The notes under the pieces are model-generated. The model ran no database searches. It had not been told where the DNA came from and saw nothing but the letters and a program-made list of their open reading frames with translations. This document shows positions 32,098 through 44,485 of a DNA stretch of 64,000 nt, piece after piece; position 1 is the first letter of the stretch, and every line of letters begins with the position of its first letter. Source of the DNA: Pseudoips prasinana (Eukaryota; Arthropoda; Insecta; Lepidoptera; Nolidae); NCBI GenBank assembly GCA_951640165.1, contig OX621250.1, positions 17,695,501 through 17,759,500 of the forward strand, in the 5' to 3' direction. Made by a program: the position numbers and the translations under genes.

Positions 32098-32318
32098 AAC
32101 TTTTGTAAAATGACTAATGCATAGAGGAAATACTTTGCAATAATATTTTGATATGGGTCATAACATCAAAATATTATTGCAAAGTATTTTTGTAAAGTAA
32201 CTTTAGCAAAATGAATAATGCATACAGGAACTATTTTGCAATAATATTTTGATGTTATGATCAACAACAAAATATTATAGCAAAGTTTTCTCTATGCATT
32301 ATTCATTTTACAAAAGTT
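32098..32318. repeat. Nested fold-back element (about 220 bp)
   Basis: The outer arms aacttttgtaaaatgactaa and complement pair imperfectly across the whole element. Inside, caataatattttgat and atcaaaatattattg form a perfect inner stem, and the 'gcaataatattttgat' motif recurs several times. It looks like a MITE with a duplicated arm. Confidence 0.7.
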
Positions 32319-32458
32319 TGAAGGTAACTCGACTTATGAACCAATAATAATTCGGAATACAAAACTGCCTTTGATTGTATCGTAGATACAACTAACAATG
32401 GTTTTGTACTCGTAAGGCATCATATTATTATGCATGGTGGAAAAACAATTATGTATTA

Positions 32459-32633
32459 CTAGATGTGCCCCGCGGTTAGCGGCGTTAATCTTTATAAATT
32501 ATAGTCTATATGTAAATCCAGGGTGTCAGCTATCTCCATACCAAATTTTATTAAAATTACTCCTGTCGTTTATCTTGAAGAAGTAGAAAACATACACACT
32601 CACCAACTTTCGCCTTTATAATATTAGAGTGCT
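32459..32633 (-). mobile_element. Non-autonomous Helitron-like element, reverse orientation
   Basis: Reverse complement of the 11310 family: it begins CTAG at 32459-32462, continues with the ccccgcgg hairpin remnant, and ends in the cctttataatattagag motif. Its 5' end is degenerate (the TC is not intact). Confidence 0.75.
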
Positions 32634-33109
32634 TAACTAAAACTTCAAAGGCATTGCTATAAATAACGTAGACCTCGTGAAGTAGCGTGACGTATCTGCG
32701 AGTACTTAGATACTCTTTGATGTCAAGCTATCATTGAACCAGCATGTTGATCGCATTTTTAATAATGCATACAAATTGTATGGTTTTGTTATGAAGATAT
32801 TCTACACTTTAAGCGTACTACAAGCTACCTCTTCTTATAAAAACCTTAAAATAACAAACTTCTTACAATGTGTAACTTAAATATTAAAGGATATATTTAC
32901 TTATGAAGCTAAACAACCTTAATAACATTTTCGCCAACATTTTAACATACCAATTAACTGCCGTGTTAAGTGTTCCAGAACAACAATATGCGAAATACAC
33001 AGAATAGCCATATTCGGTTATTTACCCTATAAACAGTAGAATTTCAATATGCTATACTAATTAAACATGTTGCATGTTATATGAATATTAAGTATATGGG
33101 ATTTTGCTG

Positions 33110-33305
33110 CTCATGGGGGTCGTAGCAATCGTGCTGAGGGAATATGTTACACAGTAGGAGCAGTAGCGTTTCTCTGTGTGTGGTTCGAGTCCCGCGCCGG
33201 ACTACTATTTGTGTGACCCATAAATAGTTGTTCTGAGTCTAGATGTAATTGTGCAAAGTATCCCGCGACAAAGGGATAAGAATCGCTAGTGCGGGCGTTG
33301 TCTTA
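33110..33305 (+). mobile_element. tRNA-derived SINE, third family
   Basis: The degenerate head ends in a B box (tgtggttcgagtcccgcgcc), then actatttgtgtgacccataa, cgcgacaaagggataagaat and gtgcgggcgttgtctt. 3' parts recur at 34045-34200 and 54170-54250, and a reverse copy at 43440-43570. Confidence 0.72.
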
Positions 33306-33674
33306 AAAAAAAACCATCTGTCATTCGTAGACATTATGACATATCGACGTAATGATAGTCACAATTTTTTCATGGAGATCGTTGTGGAGACTTTTGTTCA
33401 CTTTTGGACGTCTTCCAGCTGATATAATGATGGTATGATTTGAGCTAATTATTGTCATTCACTATTGGTTATTCAGGCAAACATTCAAAATAATCTGGAC
33501 GTCGCGTAGTGCCCAGCAGATAAGTAAATCGAGAGATAATTAAAAATTAAATAAAAAAATAATATAACTTTGCTGACAAAATAGATATAGCTATCTTTCT
33601 TATTATGTTCATCCCTACTTTCAGCAATCTCGAAGTTTAGGAAGTTCCCTAAATATTATGATGATTATTTGTGA

Positions 33675-33771
33675 TAGGCGTAATACCGACTCGTATACTG
33701 GGACGGGAAACGATTTAACGCTTTTTGTTAAATCGTTTCCCGTCCCAGTATACGAGTCGGTATTACGCCTA
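33675..33771. repeat. Perfect 45 bp inverted repeat, 7 nt loop
   Basis: Left arm 33675-33719 and right arm 33727-33771 are perfectly complementary; the loop is gcttttt (33720-33726). The outer ends are taggcgtaatacc and ggtattacgccta. No terminal duplication and no other copy in the window. Confidence 0.95.
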
Positions 33772-34044
33772 AGGCCCAAAAATTGTCATTAGATAGTTTT
33801 TGTTCGCATTAACAATAATGATTTGATGGGGAAAACTTAGGCTGCCATGACCGGAGATGGGGCATATGAAGGACACAAGCCTTTACAAACACGCAATCAA
33901 CGAGGCATTTGGGTTTCCAAATCAAAGATAAATTAATACATTCAAATTAATTCTTATTTTTGTGTGATTATTTCACACACTTCTACAACGAAGTCCTATC
34001 AGTTAGTGACCCTTTAATTAGAAAATATACAATTGTATCTTTAA

Positions 34045-34200
34045 ATGCACGTGTAGCTTTGATTCCTACACAAGACAACTATTTGTGGGACCCATTAGTC
34101 ACTTTTCTGAGTCTGGGTGTGCTGTGACTGATAATTATATGTTAGTTAAGTACCCCGTGACACAGGGATTAATATCCCTAGGGCGGGCGTTGTCTTGTCT
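34045..34200 (+). mobile_element. SINE 3' part, third family
   Basis: caactatttgtgggacccat, gtaccccgtgacacagggat and ggcgggcgttgtcttg match the third SINE family; the tRNA-like head is absent. Confidence 0.65.
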
Positions 34201-35094
34201 TGCGAAAATGGAAATATATCTGTTAGTATTCAACACGCCTAAATAAATAAGATAAAATGGAATGTTATAGTATAACAGAATTCCTAAAAAGTAAACAGTG
34301 GTTGAAATCAAATCGGTTTCCAATTCACTTACCGACGAGATAAACGCAAATTTCGCTGAACAAATAAACAAATAAATGAATGTTCTCACTTTATTGTAGT
34401 ACTTTCTTTAAAATTAATTTATAGAACAAGAGCAATCAAACTTTGCCAAATAAATATGGAACCTGTATGTCTTTAGGTATAGACGTACAGTTTTGCCTGT
34501 GTATAATCTTGGGTAGATGCTGAATTTTTTTCTTTGCTGACGTCATCATGGTAGATATTGTAATATCAGTGTCTACCATGACCTCTTCGCCTTCATAGCT
34601 CTAGGAGCTGTGGACATTTTGTTTCAGTTTATAAACAGACGGAAACCTTACGTGTTTCTGAACGGGCCTGTGTGGTAACGGTGGTATTATGACCATCTTA
34701 CTGCGATCGCCAACCCGCCTGCTAAGCATGTCGCTTATGGCCCCCCCCCCCCTCCTTCCAAGAGATGATTCTTGGGTGAGGCTTCTCCAGCAGTGGACTT
34801 CTTTCAACTGCAATTATGACGTGTTTCTGTGGCATGGCGGTGTACCATCGCCTGTTTCACGAATCCGAGATGTTCCACGCAGATTCCAATAAAAAGTTGA
34901 CCTGAGCACAATCAAACCCTTGACCTCATTATCTGTGTCTGCAAAGACGTACGCCGCTACCTCCCAACGCGACAGTCAAACTAATTACTAAAGACATGCC
35001 GTACGTGTGACAGGCACCTTTAACTCTGTTAATTTAACTTTGCTTCCTCCCACCTGAATTATGTAATTCAAACGACACACGCTCATAGCCAGAA

Positions 35095-35320
35095 TCTTGC
35101 ACCGGTCCGTAAGTGAGCAACGAGGCTCGCAGTCATTCCATAGATGGTTGGCAGCCAAATTGGTTTAATTTCTGAGTGTCTCCGTGCTTCGGAGGGCACG
35201 TTGAGATGTCGGTACCGGTTGTAGTCATTAGGCAACAGTCGTTAAACCATGCCCGAGGCCTACTGAGCGGCTTGAACAACTCTGACACCGGGGTAACCAC
35301 TGCCCATACGATAAGTAAGA
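35095..35320 (+). mobile_element. SINE-like repeat
   Basis: Carries gccagaatcttgcaccggtc, cttcggagggcacgttgaga, ggcaacagtcgttaaaccat and cttgaacaactctgacaccg, ending near tacgataagtaag. Same family as 60355-60560. Confidence 0.65.
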
Positions 35321-35439
35321 CACAAACTTATTATAGAATTAATCAATATCTGCAGTTTCGCTTTATTGTTGTTATCAGAATTAGTGGTCAATGTCCCAAA
35401 TTGTTGTCCAAATTGTTATAAAATCACATTAAGAGCGAT

Positions 35440-35595
35440 GATCGATTTCGGCCACGGTGGCCAGTCTCGATGGAGGCTAGCCATCTGCGTGGGATATATT
35501 ATAAGCAAAAGTCTGAGCACACAAGGGCATTTTGGTTTCCAAACTGATCCGATGGGATAACTAGCGAAACGACCGGAAAATGGTCAGGTCAAAGG
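35440..35595 (-). mobile_element. SINE 3' part, second family, reverse
   Basis: ggccacggtggccagtctcg, gggatatattataagcaaaa and actgatccgatgggataact match the body of the 20680 family in reverse. A shorter forward relative is at 18277-18350 (actataaaatgtcctgcgca). Confidence 0.65.
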
Positions 35596-36136
35596 ATGTA
35601 AATATATGCGTAACCTTATTTTTTTTAAATTGAAGAATATAGTTTTTGGAGCACGATACTTCAGTTTGGCTAGGTCTAATGCGCGGACTAAATCGTTTTG
35701 AAATTCCGTCCTTATTTGGATCTATAACCAAACATATTTGACTAACTTAATACTTATTTGATCGATCTGAATTCTAATACTCACACATCCCCATCCCAAA
35801 GACCGAAATTACCCCACCTAATATGTAGTTTGCGTTAAAGGTTGTTCTGTAATGTTTACACTTGTTCTAGTACGGACTGCGATGAATTAATTAAGTCAAT
35901 ATTGATTTAACAGCAGTGCGGCGAGGTTGGTTCTCAAAATAGGGTCACCACGAACAGACGCTTTGACACTTTGTTTGTTTCATTCATATTTCATGAGTGA
36001 TAACCTTGACTGACGTGCTGCCTTCACACAAGTGGTAGGTATTACAACTTGTGTATCAGTTTAGTATGTAGGTGAAGTTTATCAATTAATTATCGTTCTT
36101 CGATAGCAAATGGTACTAGTTATTATTATCCACGCT

Positions 36137-36243
36137 GTGTGGTACGCATGCCTTACGAGAGGAAGGCTCTTGAATGGCAAAAGTGTCTACGTAATAGTGA
36201 CGCTACTACGTGGATACATTTGCCATACAAGAGCCTCAAGGTC
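36137..36243. repeat. Imperfect inverted repeat (about 35 bp arms)
   Basis: aaggctcttgaatggcaaaa with tgtctacgtaatag pairs with ctactacgtggatacatttg and ccatacaagagcct, with several mismatches. Confidence 0.75.
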
Positions 36244-36261
36244 AAGTAGGTATAAGCAAGT

Positions 36262-36395
36262 AAGTAAGTAACTCTAACACCAAAAATATTACATACAAAG
36301 AACTAGGAGCCTGTTATTGATAACATTTGATCGTCATTTTTACAATCTTGAGATTGTACAAATGGCGGCCTTATTGCTAGGTGCGATCTCTTTTG
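36262..36395 (-). mobile_element. LINE 3' end fragment, reverse
   Basis: Shares ttgtacaaatggcggcctta and gctaggtgcgatctctt with 12955-13080; it lies just after the inverted repeat at 36137. Confidence 0.6.
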
Positions 36396-36594
36396 AGCGA
36401 ACGTTGAATGGACCAGGCGTAAAGAAAAGGCAGAGTATTTGTTAGCATATCAACAGAAAGGATATTTTTTATGTTTATGCACTGACATGGCGTCGACTTA
36501 TTATATCACATGTTACTTACCTATTAATAGGATCTTCTGATCGAGATTAAGATGAAATTTGGCACACAGATAGTTAATTAACACATAAAATACT

Positions 36595-36945
36595 ATTTTT
36601 AACGGTAGTGTTTCAACGGCAGATAATGAGATTCTGGGTTCAAATCCCGGGTCGGGCCAAAAAGAGATTTGGGGTTTTTCCGTAAAGATAGTTTCTCAGT
36701 AAATATCAGTCCGAAGTCTGGGAGTTGGCGGTATTATACCCCCTTGCCTTGGAGAACACGTGAAGCCGTCGGTCCTGTACCTGACCTTTTACCTTTTGTG
36801 CAGCTAGTTTTCCCATCGGATAATGAGAGTGATGGAATAAAAAGTGCCTGTGGGTTTGCGCACACACTTGTGCACTATAATATGTCCTGCGCAGTTGGCT
36901 AGTCTCCATCGACACTAGCCGCTGTGACCGATATTCGGCCTGGAG
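36595..36945 (+). mobile_element. tRNA-derived SINE, second family, copy 2
   Basis: Shares the B box gggttcaaatcccgggtc and the whole body with 20680-21025; the A-box half is missing. It ends in an (AC)10 microsatellite at 36947-36966. Confidence 0.8.
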
Positions 36946-36946
36946 G

Positions 36947-36966
36947 ACACACACACACACACACAC
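36947..36966. repeat. (AC)10 microsatellite
   Basis: Twenty bases of AC repeat at the 3' end of a SINE. Confidence 0.95.
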
Positions 36967-37269
36967 TTTTATTAATATTAATTTCGGGTACACTACATAA
37001 ATACGAAAAACTTTATTCGGACAGTCACAAATACGAATTTCAAATTAGAACATAAGCAGGCATGCAACATGCAGCAATCATTGTTTCTGTGACGGCTCCA
37101 GCGTTGCAGGGTTTGGGCTGCCCCATGCGAGCTAAATTACACTCCTCTATGGCAGCGCAGACAAGACTGTGTAAAGTCTGGGAAAAATTTTGTAATAGAA
37201 ACGAATGCTGCTGCAAGCGATTCGTTTCTGTTAAAAAAAATTGTAGCACGACATGTTGACTTTTAGTTT

Positions 37270-40200
37270 ATCCAGGATGTCCCAGAATATTATTCGAGGT
37301 ATTGAAAATCGGAATGTCCTTTTTCAGACCGACATTTGACTCTTCGAACGTATGAAAATCGAAAAACTCGCATTTACGACTTTCGGTGAAATAAATTTCG
37401 TGACTTTTAAGAATAGACATTAAGATTCTTAGGTATTATGAAATTCTGACTTTTGAAAATCTAAAGTATTTCGGAGTATTTGGGCGTTCCCATTAATTTC
37501 CTGTAGTTTGATTGGAAAAGGAACTACAGAACGTATTCACTTAAAATTATGTATGTATACGTGTATCGCGGGCGCAATTTAGTCTATCATATTGACAACG
37601 TTAACTGACGTGCTGCTTACGCTAAAATGGTATTAAAACTTGTGTATCGTTGTGTTGTGTTCGATAAAGACACACATTTTCTCTTTTAATCTCAAAATTA
37701 GTAGGATAAGGTGGTACAATAAGTCTACGCCATGTCGGTGAATACAATTTGACCTTTATTACGTAGAAGATATGAACGGTTCTTGTATAGCAAGTCGGTG
37801 ACTATTCCCAATCGTTTTAGTGACTTTCGATATTTGAATGTTTGTTTCTCCATAACCCAAAACGCTCCACATCCGGGGTAAAAAAATATGGCATACATAA
37901 TATTTCTATATCTTTATTAATATGTAGTATATTCCAAAAATTCAAGTAAAATTCCCATCTAGCGAACTGACCTTTTTATAACTCTTCGTATCATAAAAAA
38001 GTTATTTTTTGACAATAAGATCGGGCATACGGTATAAGTACATTTCAAATGAACACCTAAAGAGCAATAACGGAACCTTGCCTATACAAGCAAATTTATT
38101 CTGCCTGGAGTATTAATATTAACATGAATTGCAAAAGGAGCCAATCTACCCATGGAATTTAACAATTTGTGGTAGACGACGCCACGTGATGGCGACACTT
38201 TAATCTTTATTACTTACGTAATACCGCCAGTTTTCGTAAAGCAAGAGTGTCCACTGTCTTGGCCTCGATTCTACCGATATCAAGTAGTGAAATATGAAAT
38301 ATTTGGCTCTTCCTATGTATAAAGTGAAAATTCTTACGTGTTTTGTAAATAATACATATTTCGTATCCTGTTCCATTTCTTGATGAAGAATTTTTATTAT
38401 TTTAGTTACATAGTCAATCAATGTATCTATAATAATAAATATTCTAACACTTTTTAAATTTTGAATTCCATCGACGCTTCCGCGATAACTACACCGCTGT
38501 GTTAGCCTTTTTGAAGAATATAATTGGGAGCTTATTCGGTTAGTGCAACGATGTCTAAAATTGTGAACAGCTATAGTGATTTTGTTGATTTACACGCCGA
38601 CCCTTTCATAAACACTAAGCCGTTTTTAAACTTTTATGTCGTACAATATAATTGATTGATATATTCGTTTTTCTTTTCATTTTCTCTGTTTTCTTAATTT
38701 ATAGTAAATTTGTTATTAGGTAAAATAAGTTAAAATAAGCTAACTTAAGGTATGTTTAATTGTTATATAAATGTAGAATTTAGCTATAAGTATTGGTCTT
38801 GGTACACACAAATGCTCTTAACTTTTTCCCTTTCACCTCATCCAAGACACAATTCTACCAAAAACAATAAGAAGTGAGTCAATAACCAAAGTTATACTTA
38901 CAATTTTCTCCTCCCAAGAGACGACATTTCCAGAAAAGAAAAACCAAACATTCAGGTATAAGTCTCTAAAGGAATCTAAGTAACTTGTTTTGGAAATAAC
39001 AGAGTTTTCTGTCTATCATTAAACATTTCTCAACTAAATAAACGATTTTAAGCTTCGTCCTATGCTAAGCATAATAAGCATGTTCAAACTGGACTTAATA
39101 GTTCATTGATTGACGGCAAAATCCTAAATTAATCCTTACATAGAATTTCAATTCCAGTTTTCTTCCAGCCAATTTACTTCAATCAATCTGATATTTCAAA
39201 TTCATTTGCTCAATTTAAATTCCAGCTGCAGTTTTCCCAAGGAAAATCTTCAAAGGTTCCATCTACACGAAGTTTTGCTTGGTTTATTTTACTTTAGATA
39301 GTTTCACAAGTAATGGGCTGGTGTTAAGGTTAGCAGACAATGGAATTTATGATGGCTCTTCACAATTTTCAAGGTCTTTTGAAATGTCAGATTTTTCATT
39401 TAAGACGTAGCCTGTAATAAAGATACCATTGGTATCCCAAGGAGGTACTCGGTACACCAAGCATGTGGTTCTCTGTGGTGGGAATGATCGCTTGAAACCC
39501 TTAAATTTCAATTCATTTTAAATCGCTTTGTTAAAGATTGCCGGAAATGCAGAACCTACTATTATAAAGCTACTTATGGCTTAGCGTAAAACTATACCCT
39601 GAACTGATACTGTACTGAACTAATAAATTGACCTTCCGTGGAAGCAGTGCAAGCTCCAATGTCAGATGTAAACGTTATGTTAAAAAGAAGAAAAACCAGG
39701 ACAATAGCACCCTGAATGGATTATTGATCTGTATACAGAGAATATTATAAGCCTTCTATGTATGCCCAACTAGCAATCCTAACCACTAAATCCTGGCTAA
39801 AAGTATTAAATGTTTTGCAAAACGTGATTTTCATCTAATTTTACCTACTACCTACTCAAACCTATAGGGCGGTATATTTCATCGTACCATCAATGCTTTA
39901 CCTCTCTCTCCATATCACAATCATCTGTCAAATATTTTATAACAACGTGTCGTGTGTGTTATAATAGACCGGAAGGATTACCGCTGGTTTCATCATATAT
40001 GCCAGATTACGCTCGCAGTTTAATGATAGATGCCCGTTGTCTGGCAGGTATTCTCTCTGGACGACTTCTACGCCTAGCTCACTGCTGGGTTATCAGTCCC
40101 CAAACTGAAAACCATCATCTCACCTTTCGTAACATTTTAGAAGAACCCATATCTCCAGCAGCCGTGAAATTACCCTGATCGAGACACCCAGCAAGGCTAC

Positions 40201-40950
40201 ATCGTCGGTATAAAAGATATTGTTTACAATTTATCGTTCTATTGAGCAATATCAGCGCTCTTGAGGCAACTAGTTGTTGAGTTAATTATTGTTTCTTGAT
40301 ATTATAAATTGTAAGTTTATAAAGGAATAATATTGTATGTTCATGTGGTAACCCTAGTTGGAGCTTACTATAATCTCTGTCAACTTCATATAGCTCTTGA
40401 CTATGCTCCACAGGCTACGTAATAATGCGCTTGGTTAGTAGCAGCTAATTATCGTCTAAGCCTTGTTTAACCCCTAATTAGTAAAGTGCAGCGTACGGTA
40501 TTAATGAACGTGTACATGAATAATGTACATTAATTAATTTCAAACTAGGCGGTTATGTATCAAAAATGTAGATAGATTAAAATCTATCTACGTTTCAGAC
40601 AATACAGCAACAATAGAGAATTTACAAAAAGAATAGAACTTTTGGCACAGGGTAAGTATTATGTTTTCATACTTTCCCTAGTGCCAAAACTTTTTAGATA
40701 CCTCTAGTGTTTTTGAGACAGATACTTAAGCATTATTACACTGAATTTATAGAAGTTTACTTGTCCGGTAAGCTACGATCATACTATAGAAAAGCAGATT
40801 CCATTGTTTTACTGCTGTGTCCCTAATAAATGCCTATTAATATATTATAGAAACACTTTTGAATTAAAAAAGAATTTTAGCGGCAAGCAACATCTTATAT
40901 CCGAGCTATAGATATAAATGGATACATTTTCACAACGAAAGTCGCCCTTG
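37270..40950. other. No gene seen
   Basis: The longest quiet stretch. Only small structures: an 11 bp palindrome at 40568-40591 and an imperfect hairpin at about 40620-40695. A 74-codon frame at 39954-40178 is unsupported. Confidence 0.5.
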
Positions 40951-40954
40951 CTGA

Positions 40955-41134
40955 TCCATACTAATTATAAAAAGGTAATGTTTGTGAGTTTGTGACGTTG
41001 TAAGGGGTAATCTCTGGATCTACTGAACCGATTTTCAAAATTATTTCATCAATAGAAAGCTACGTTATTGCGGAGTGTCATAGGCTCTGAAAAATGGGCA
41101 GGGACATAAATATTTATAACGCGGCACTTCTAGT
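40955..41134 (+). mobile_element. Helitron-like element (180 bp)
   Basis: It starts TC after A (40955), with an aattataaaaaggt head, and ends gcggcacttCTAG before T. Related to 22564-22809 in reverse orientation. Confidence 0.65.
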
Positions 41135-42030
41135 TAGGTAATAAACACGATAACTTTGATGTTGTGTCCACTGATCAAAAAGACTCTGCTTGCCGTATTT
41201 CTATAGAAATTTTTAACAATTTTTTTAACAACAATGACCGACCGGACCTGGTTTAGTTGATTTCAGTTAGATTTGGTTATATTAAATTAGATTTAAGAAT
41301 CAGTCACTTCAATTCTAAAGTTAAGCAAGTCTCATGATGTCGTACAGTCAAAGACATCGCAGAGTTTGATTTATATATAACAAAGCTACTTCTGTTACTG
41401 ACCGTACTGCATTTACGTTGGAACTATGAGCCAGATGTCGTAAAGTCAAAGTTTTAAGACGGCTCTATTGAAATTGCTATTATAAGGCAGACTTATAAAA
41501 TTAAAGGGTTTCAGAGACCTTTCCTTTGTTTCGTGGACGTTTAAATCAAACTTCGGTTTGATAATTTAGTTGGTTGAAACAGGCACGTCTGCGATCCTTA
41601 ATAATGAAATTAGGGATTGTTATCTCCAATTTAATTTTCAAAGTCCCGAATGGGAATACTAAATTCTAGGAATAATGATTTGATTTATTTTATCGCTTTA
41701 ATCATATTAATTATAAAAAAATACGATATAATGATAATAATGATATTAGAAAGCAAAATATTTAATAAAAACGTATTTTTAGTTCGGAGATCGAGTGGTT
41801 TTTTTTTATATGAGATGTATTTTGATAATTTCAGGTTCCCAGTTTCATATTTGATGCAAATCATAGCCGTTAAAATTTGCAGATCTTTGCTTAACTAAAA
41901 TCAGAGATAATTTCTTGTGCCATCACTCACGCGCAGGACAATTACTAGCATCACAAGCACCTTTTTTAAATTATGACTATAATTAGCCTAGCAGGCTTTG
42001 CCATTGCTTCACTTGGTAATAGATGCGATC
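41135..42030. other. No gene seen
   Basis: AT-rich; the 82-codon frame at 41650-41898 is low complexity (Ile/Asn/Lys) and unsupported. Confidence 0.45.
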
Positions 42031-42035
42031 ACTTC

Positions 42036-42520
42036 GCCAATAAGACTACAAACCAATTAAACCGCACCAGAAAGCGTCTCCTTTGGGGTTCGAATCTCGG
42101 CTCAGGTTGATTACAGACGTGGAAATGCAGGTCACTTTTTAGGGTTGTTTTGAAACTGTCACTCCAAGTGCATAGATGAAGAAACGCGGGGGCGTCTCGC
42201 CAATAAGACTACAAAATAAGTAAGCCACGCCAGTTGGCCTCTCCTTTGGGGTTCGAATTTCGGCACAGGTTTGTTATAGACGTGGAAACGCAGGTCGCTG
42301 TTTAGGGTTGTTTTGAAACTGTCACTCTAAGTTCATAGATGAAGAAACGCGGGGGCGTCTTGCCAATAAGACTACAAAATAAGTAAGCCACGCCAGATGG
42401 CCTCTCCTTTGGGGTTCGAATTTCGGCACAGGTTTATTATTGACGTGGAAACGCAGGTCGCTTTGTAGGGTTGTTTTGAAACTGTCACTCTAAGTTCATA
42501 GATGAAAAACGCGTCTCGCC
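42036..42520. repeat. 163 bp tandem repeat, about three units
   Basis: gccaataagactacaaa recurs at 42036, 42199 and 42362, an exact 163 bp period. Every unit contains ctcctttggggttcgaat, whose ggttcgaat resembles a tRNA/SINE B box, and gaaacgcgggggcgtct between units. The last unit decays after about 42510. Confidence 0.9.
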
Positions 42521-42639
42521 TGAGGGCATCTCCTGCGGGGGACTTAAAGATGCATGTTACTTTAGGTTGTTAACCGTCGCTCTAATTTTTCCGTCTGTTT
42601 GAAGATCGGAGGGACCATTCCTTCGATACGAATGCATTT

Positions 42640-42844
42640 GAAGTATCTCCACTCCACTAAACAGGTGCGCTGCGAGTAATTAAAAAACTCAAGTCAAAAT
42701 AATTTAAAAATCTCTTGACATTGTAAAGAATACCATATACCGTACTAGCTATCTGAGTGCAACCGTTGCCCTTAAAATTAAGGGCCATGGCAACTGCCTT
42801 GAATTATCTCGCAGCGTACCTATTTAGTAAAGTGGAGATACTTC
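42640..42844. mobile_element. MITE-like element with about 40 bp terminal inverted repeats (205 bp)
   Basis: The left arm gaagtatctccactccacta and its extension to gcgctgcgagtaatt pair with the right arm ending agtggagatacttc, with a few mismatches. An inner palindrome (gcccttaaaattaagggc) sits at the centre. No ORF. Confidence 0.7.
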
Positions 42845-44190
42845 ACTCATAGAGCGAAAAAAACTTTAAGCTCTACCCCTCTTAGAAAGGTATTTAAGGT
42901 TAAGTAGCCTTTGAAGCTTAAGGACGGTTCATTCCCCGGTGCATACTAAGTTTAACAACGTTCTTGAACTTTAGACTTCAGAATAATTATAAAAGTTATA
43001 ATTATTTGAAAGTATAATTAAAAAAGAAGCTTATTATAGAATGTAGTTATGTTAGAAAATGTTTATCATTATACTTTCATGAGGATGTCGAAAGGCAACC
43101 TGTTTGTAAGATATGAAAGTGGGTTTGTTTGACCTACCTCTTTAACATACTTCACAAAGGAGAAACGTTCTCGATTCAACGCCTATTACAATGTATATAT
43201 GTAGACTGAACATTAATCTGGTGTTTGAGAACCACCGCGACCTCCATGGCCCTTAGTTTACACTCGTATCGAATACCCACTCCAATGTCCAACTGGATGA
43301 GAGGCTTACCTTCTTCGGAATTAACGTAGAGCAACAGTTGCACCACCAAACGTTAAAACACCCGACGCTCAGTAACTGCCCAGAGTTATTACTAAATGTA
43401 ATCCCTGTGTCTCGGGGTCCTTTACAAACATATATAGACGGACACAAATTAAATCCAAACTCAGAACAACTATTTGTGGGTCACACAAATAGTTGTCCAG
43501 CGCGGGGCTCGAACCCGTGACACGAAGCGGCGAGGCGACTGTCTTAGCCGCTGCGCCACACGTGCAGTCAACTTGTAGACAACTCGAGCCAACGCTCGCC
43601 TCCAATGTCCGGTGAAGCAGTGAAAACCTCAAAGACTAACAGTAAATGCCATAACAAAAAACGATCATATCCTAACATTAATATTTCTACGCATGTGACT
43701 GTACCCTCCTAATTGCAATAATGATTCCATTACATATGTACATACATAACTATATGTCACTGTTTGGTTACTTTGGGTAATGGAATTTAATATGTATTAG
43801 CAAAAGCTCCATTCAACCGCCCGTATTATCAAACACATCTACACTAATATTATCTTTGTGAATGTTTTTATGTGTGGATGTGATGATGTTTGATTCTCAA
43901 TGACGCAAAAACGGGTCAAAGGATTTGGCTAAAATATGATATACCTAGACTAAAATATATTGCTCAATGCGCAGCTAACATTGCGAGGTGCAGTTATAGT
44001 CAAATATACTTAAATACATTAAATGTATTTATTTATAACAGCAACTACTATTCGGTGATTTAGACTTTAACCCGAAACACAAAAAGAAGGGTGTCTCTCT
44101 TAATTGTCATGAAAAACTAGCAACGCCTATGTGAGTTACTCTCAAGTGAAACTACTTATTTCAAGTTCCTTGTTTATTGTTGTAGTGATT
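42845..44190. other. No gene seen apart from a SINE head
   Basis: Includes the reverse SINE at 43440-43570. A partial Helitron-like start (tctacactaatattatcttt) lies near 43849 without a matching end. Confidence 0.45.
43440..43570 (-). mobile_element. SINE head with clear tRNA-like boxes, third family
   Basis: On the - strand, gtgtggcgcagcggctaaga (A box) and cgggttcgagccccgcgctg (B box) are well preserved, followed by the 'caactatttgtgtgaccc' body. It could be mistaken for a tRNA, but the body identifies a SINE. Confidence 0.75.
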
Positions 44191-44194
44191 CCTC

Positions 44195-44480
44195 TCGAGG
44201 TGGTTGGACCTCAACGCTCAGAGCCTTTTTATTGTGTGCTGCTGATAATTCAGGCTAACAGCAGTTGCAGTGGTGCCTGGGCGTCACGGCTCAGACGATT
44301 TTTATAATGTGCCACTGTTGATCCAGGCTAATAGCAGTTACAGTGGTGCCGGGGTCTCAAGCTCAGGGCCTTTTTATTGTGTGCCGCTGGTGATCCTAGT
44401 TTTCAAGAGTTGCAGTGGTGCCTATGACTCACCGCTTAAAGCCTTTTTATTGGCTGTCACTGTTGATCCGGGAATACAGC
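44195..44480. repeat. 72 bp tandem repeat, about four diverged units
   Basis: gtggtgcc recurs at 44271, 44343 and 44415, with a more diverged gtggttgg at about 44200. Shared blocks are gcctttttattgtgtgc and gatccaggctaa-like segments. The short frame at 44270-44485 is a by-product of the repeat. Confidence 0.85.
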
Positions 44481-44485
44481 ATTAG

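Noticed and set aside
37062..37259. A short cysteine-containing frame (65 codons)
   Set aside because: No signal peptide or known cysteine pattern, open on both strands, no supporting context.
39954..40178. A possible short gene, with a TDDVALL-like string on the - strand near 40185-40210
   Set aside because: The - strand motif resembles the RT YADD block only weakly, and no neighbouring RT motif supports it.
43485..43560. A possible tRNA gene on the - strand
   Set aside because: Good A and B boxes, but joined to the third SINE family's body; no independent cloverleaf support.
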